NCBI RefSeq assembly: GCF_004771005.1
Contig: NZ_RQHV01000062.1
Span: forward strand, 248,001-312,000
Length of the DNA: 64,000 bases
DNA from: Leptospira ilyithenensis
Lineage (GTDB): Bacteria; Spirochaetota; Leptospiria; Leptospirales; Leptospiraceae
Direction: 5' to 3'
A program made the position numbers and the translations under genes. The notes under the pieces were generated by a model. The model saw only the letters and a program-made list of their open reading frames with translations, did no database searches and was not told the origin of the DNA. Positions 63,227 through 64,000 of this stretch are shown piece by piece (positions within the stretch are counted from its first letter, which is position 1; each line of letters begins with the position of its first letter).

Positions 63227-64000
63227 ATGAAAGCAAAATTAGTTACGGGGATTTTTGCCCTCCTTCTCGCTATCCCATCATCAGGATTATTTGCAGGTCC
63301 ATTGGACGGTCAGTGTATCGCACTCGTTCACGGAATCTTAGGATTCGATGACACAAAAGGACTCGCTGCCGGCTTAGTAAAATACTGGGGTGGACTAGAC
63401 GGTTATCTAAGAACCCAAGGTGCAAAAGTAACTACTCCGGGAAGTTCCGCAGCCAACAGCATTCCTGTTCGCGCCGATCAAATTCAGTCTGCTGTAACTT
63501 CCTGGATGAGCTCCAACGGTTGTACCAAAGTTCAGTTGGTCGGACATTCTCAAGGCGGACTTGTTGTTCGATATATGGTTAAGAACCTGAACTTCGCTAG
63601 TAAAACTGCAACCGTAACGACTGTTGATTCCCTTCATAAAGGTGCTCCTCTCGCTGACATCGTTCTAGCTGTGATTCCTTCCTGGTTGGAACCTTTTGCA
63701 AACTCAGCACTCAGCTTGCTTGCTACACTACTTTATCGTGACGGTCGTCCTCAAGACGTGATCGCTATGGGTCAATCTTTGACTGTAAGTTATGTAAATA
63801 GTTTCAATAATACTACACCTAACGTTTCAGGAATGAAATACTATTCTTATGGAAATTCTATGGCTTGGGCCGATTTGATTCAACATCCTCTTATGGCACT
63901 GACTCACCCGATCACTTGGGCAGGAGGATTGTACTACGGATTGGGCGGATCAAATGACGGAGTGGTTCCATTGACTTCACAAAAATGGGGAACTTACAAA
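63227..64000 (+). CDS. Secreted triacylglycerol lipase-like protein (copy 2, 3'-truncated)
   Basis: The ATG at 63227 opens a frame that runs to the window end (258 codons). It is nearly identical to copy 1: about 13 amino-acid differences by eye over the shared 258 residues, mostly conservative, grouped around residues 85-97, 125-130 and 160-190, away from GHSQGG and GGSNDGVVP. The signal peptide and active-site motifs are intact, so a functional second enzyme is likely. The 3' end with the catalytic His is outside the window. Confidence 0.85.
   Translation, partial: MKAKLVTGIFALLLAIPSSGLFAGPLDGQCIALVHGILGFDDTKGLAAGLVKYWGGLDGYLRTQGAKVTTPGSSAANSIPVRADQIQSAVTSWMSSNGCTKVQLVGHSQGGLVVRYMVKNLNFASKTATVTTVDSLHKGAPLADIVLAVIPSWLEPFANSALSLLATLLYRDGRPQDVIAMGQSLTVSYVNSFNNTTPNVSGMKYYSYGNSMAWADLIQHPLMALTHPITWAGGLYYGLGGSNDGVVPLTSQKWGTYK

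Larger units (their letters stand above)
61967..64000 (+). repeat. Tandem duplication carrying the lipase gene and its promoter
   Basis: The stretch from ttcgattttgtgatattttg (61967) through the first lipase gene is repeated from 63115, an offset of 1148 bases (1150 at the gene start because of small indels). Upstream about 110 bases and the coding sequence are nearly identical; the 3' part of copy 2 runs out of the window. Confidence 0.9.

Overview
The window looks like chromosome of a spirochaete of the family Leptospiraceae, most likely a free-living (saprophytic-clade) Leptospira. The evidence is the moderate-to-low GC content, many lipoproteins with relaxed spirochaete-type lipoboxes, periplasmic-flagellum genes (flgB, flgC, fliE, fliF), unlinked coaC and coaB genes, and frequent TTG/GTG starts. 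This is inference from gene content; no sequence search was run. No rRNA, tRNA, CRISPR array or intact insertion sequence was seen. The first and last genes run off the window.

Layout. 1-7 kb: end of a TPR-like protein, a CorC/HlyC-type transporter, coaC and coaB, a DUF486 membrane protein, a class III-type sirtuin and bioF. 7-12 kb: a minus-strand cytochrome c maturation operon (ccmE-ccmF-ccmH-like) flanked by two copies of a 213-bp repeat, then a YdcF-like protein and an unknown protein. 12-21 kb: a metallo-hydrolase lipoprotein, an NhaD-like antiporter, a minus-strand pair for undecaprenyl-phosphate use and recycling (WecA-like and DUF368/PopT), and the divergent operon dapA-dapB-cdaA-cdaR joining lysine/DAP synthesis to c-di-AMP. 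21-36 kb: a DUF4332 protein, a membrane adenylate cyclase, and flagellar genes fliF, fliE, flgC and flgB, all on the minus strand but separated by lipoprotein, DoxX, Spy-like, outer-membrane-barrel and metallo-hydrolase genes. 36-43 kb: an AraC-type regulator, an Mla-type lipid transport operon (STAS-MlaE, MlaF, MlaD, auxiliary lipoprotein), a GNAT enzyme and a second fatty-acid-hydroxylase-family enzyme. 43-47 kb: a degraded third repeat copy, an aquaporin pseudogene beside arsM, glyoxalase I and a chromate transporter. 47-57 kb: an FAD oxidoreductase, MaoC hydratase, pyruvate kinase, a three-gene HDAC/unknown/PP2C operon and a cell-envelope group including a DUF4105 protein. 57-64 kb: GH36 alpha-galactosidase, an RNase D-like nuclease, radA, and two tandem, nearly identical secreted lipases, the second cut by the window end.

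Most of the window is ordinary chromosome. The points most worth a second look are the dispersed repeat family with a short motif found after several stop codons, the non-canonical haem-handling residues in the ccm operon, the operon of three paralogous lipoproteins plus a barrel inserted between flagellar genes, the decayed aquaporin beside arsM, and the recent lipase duplication that carries its promoter along.
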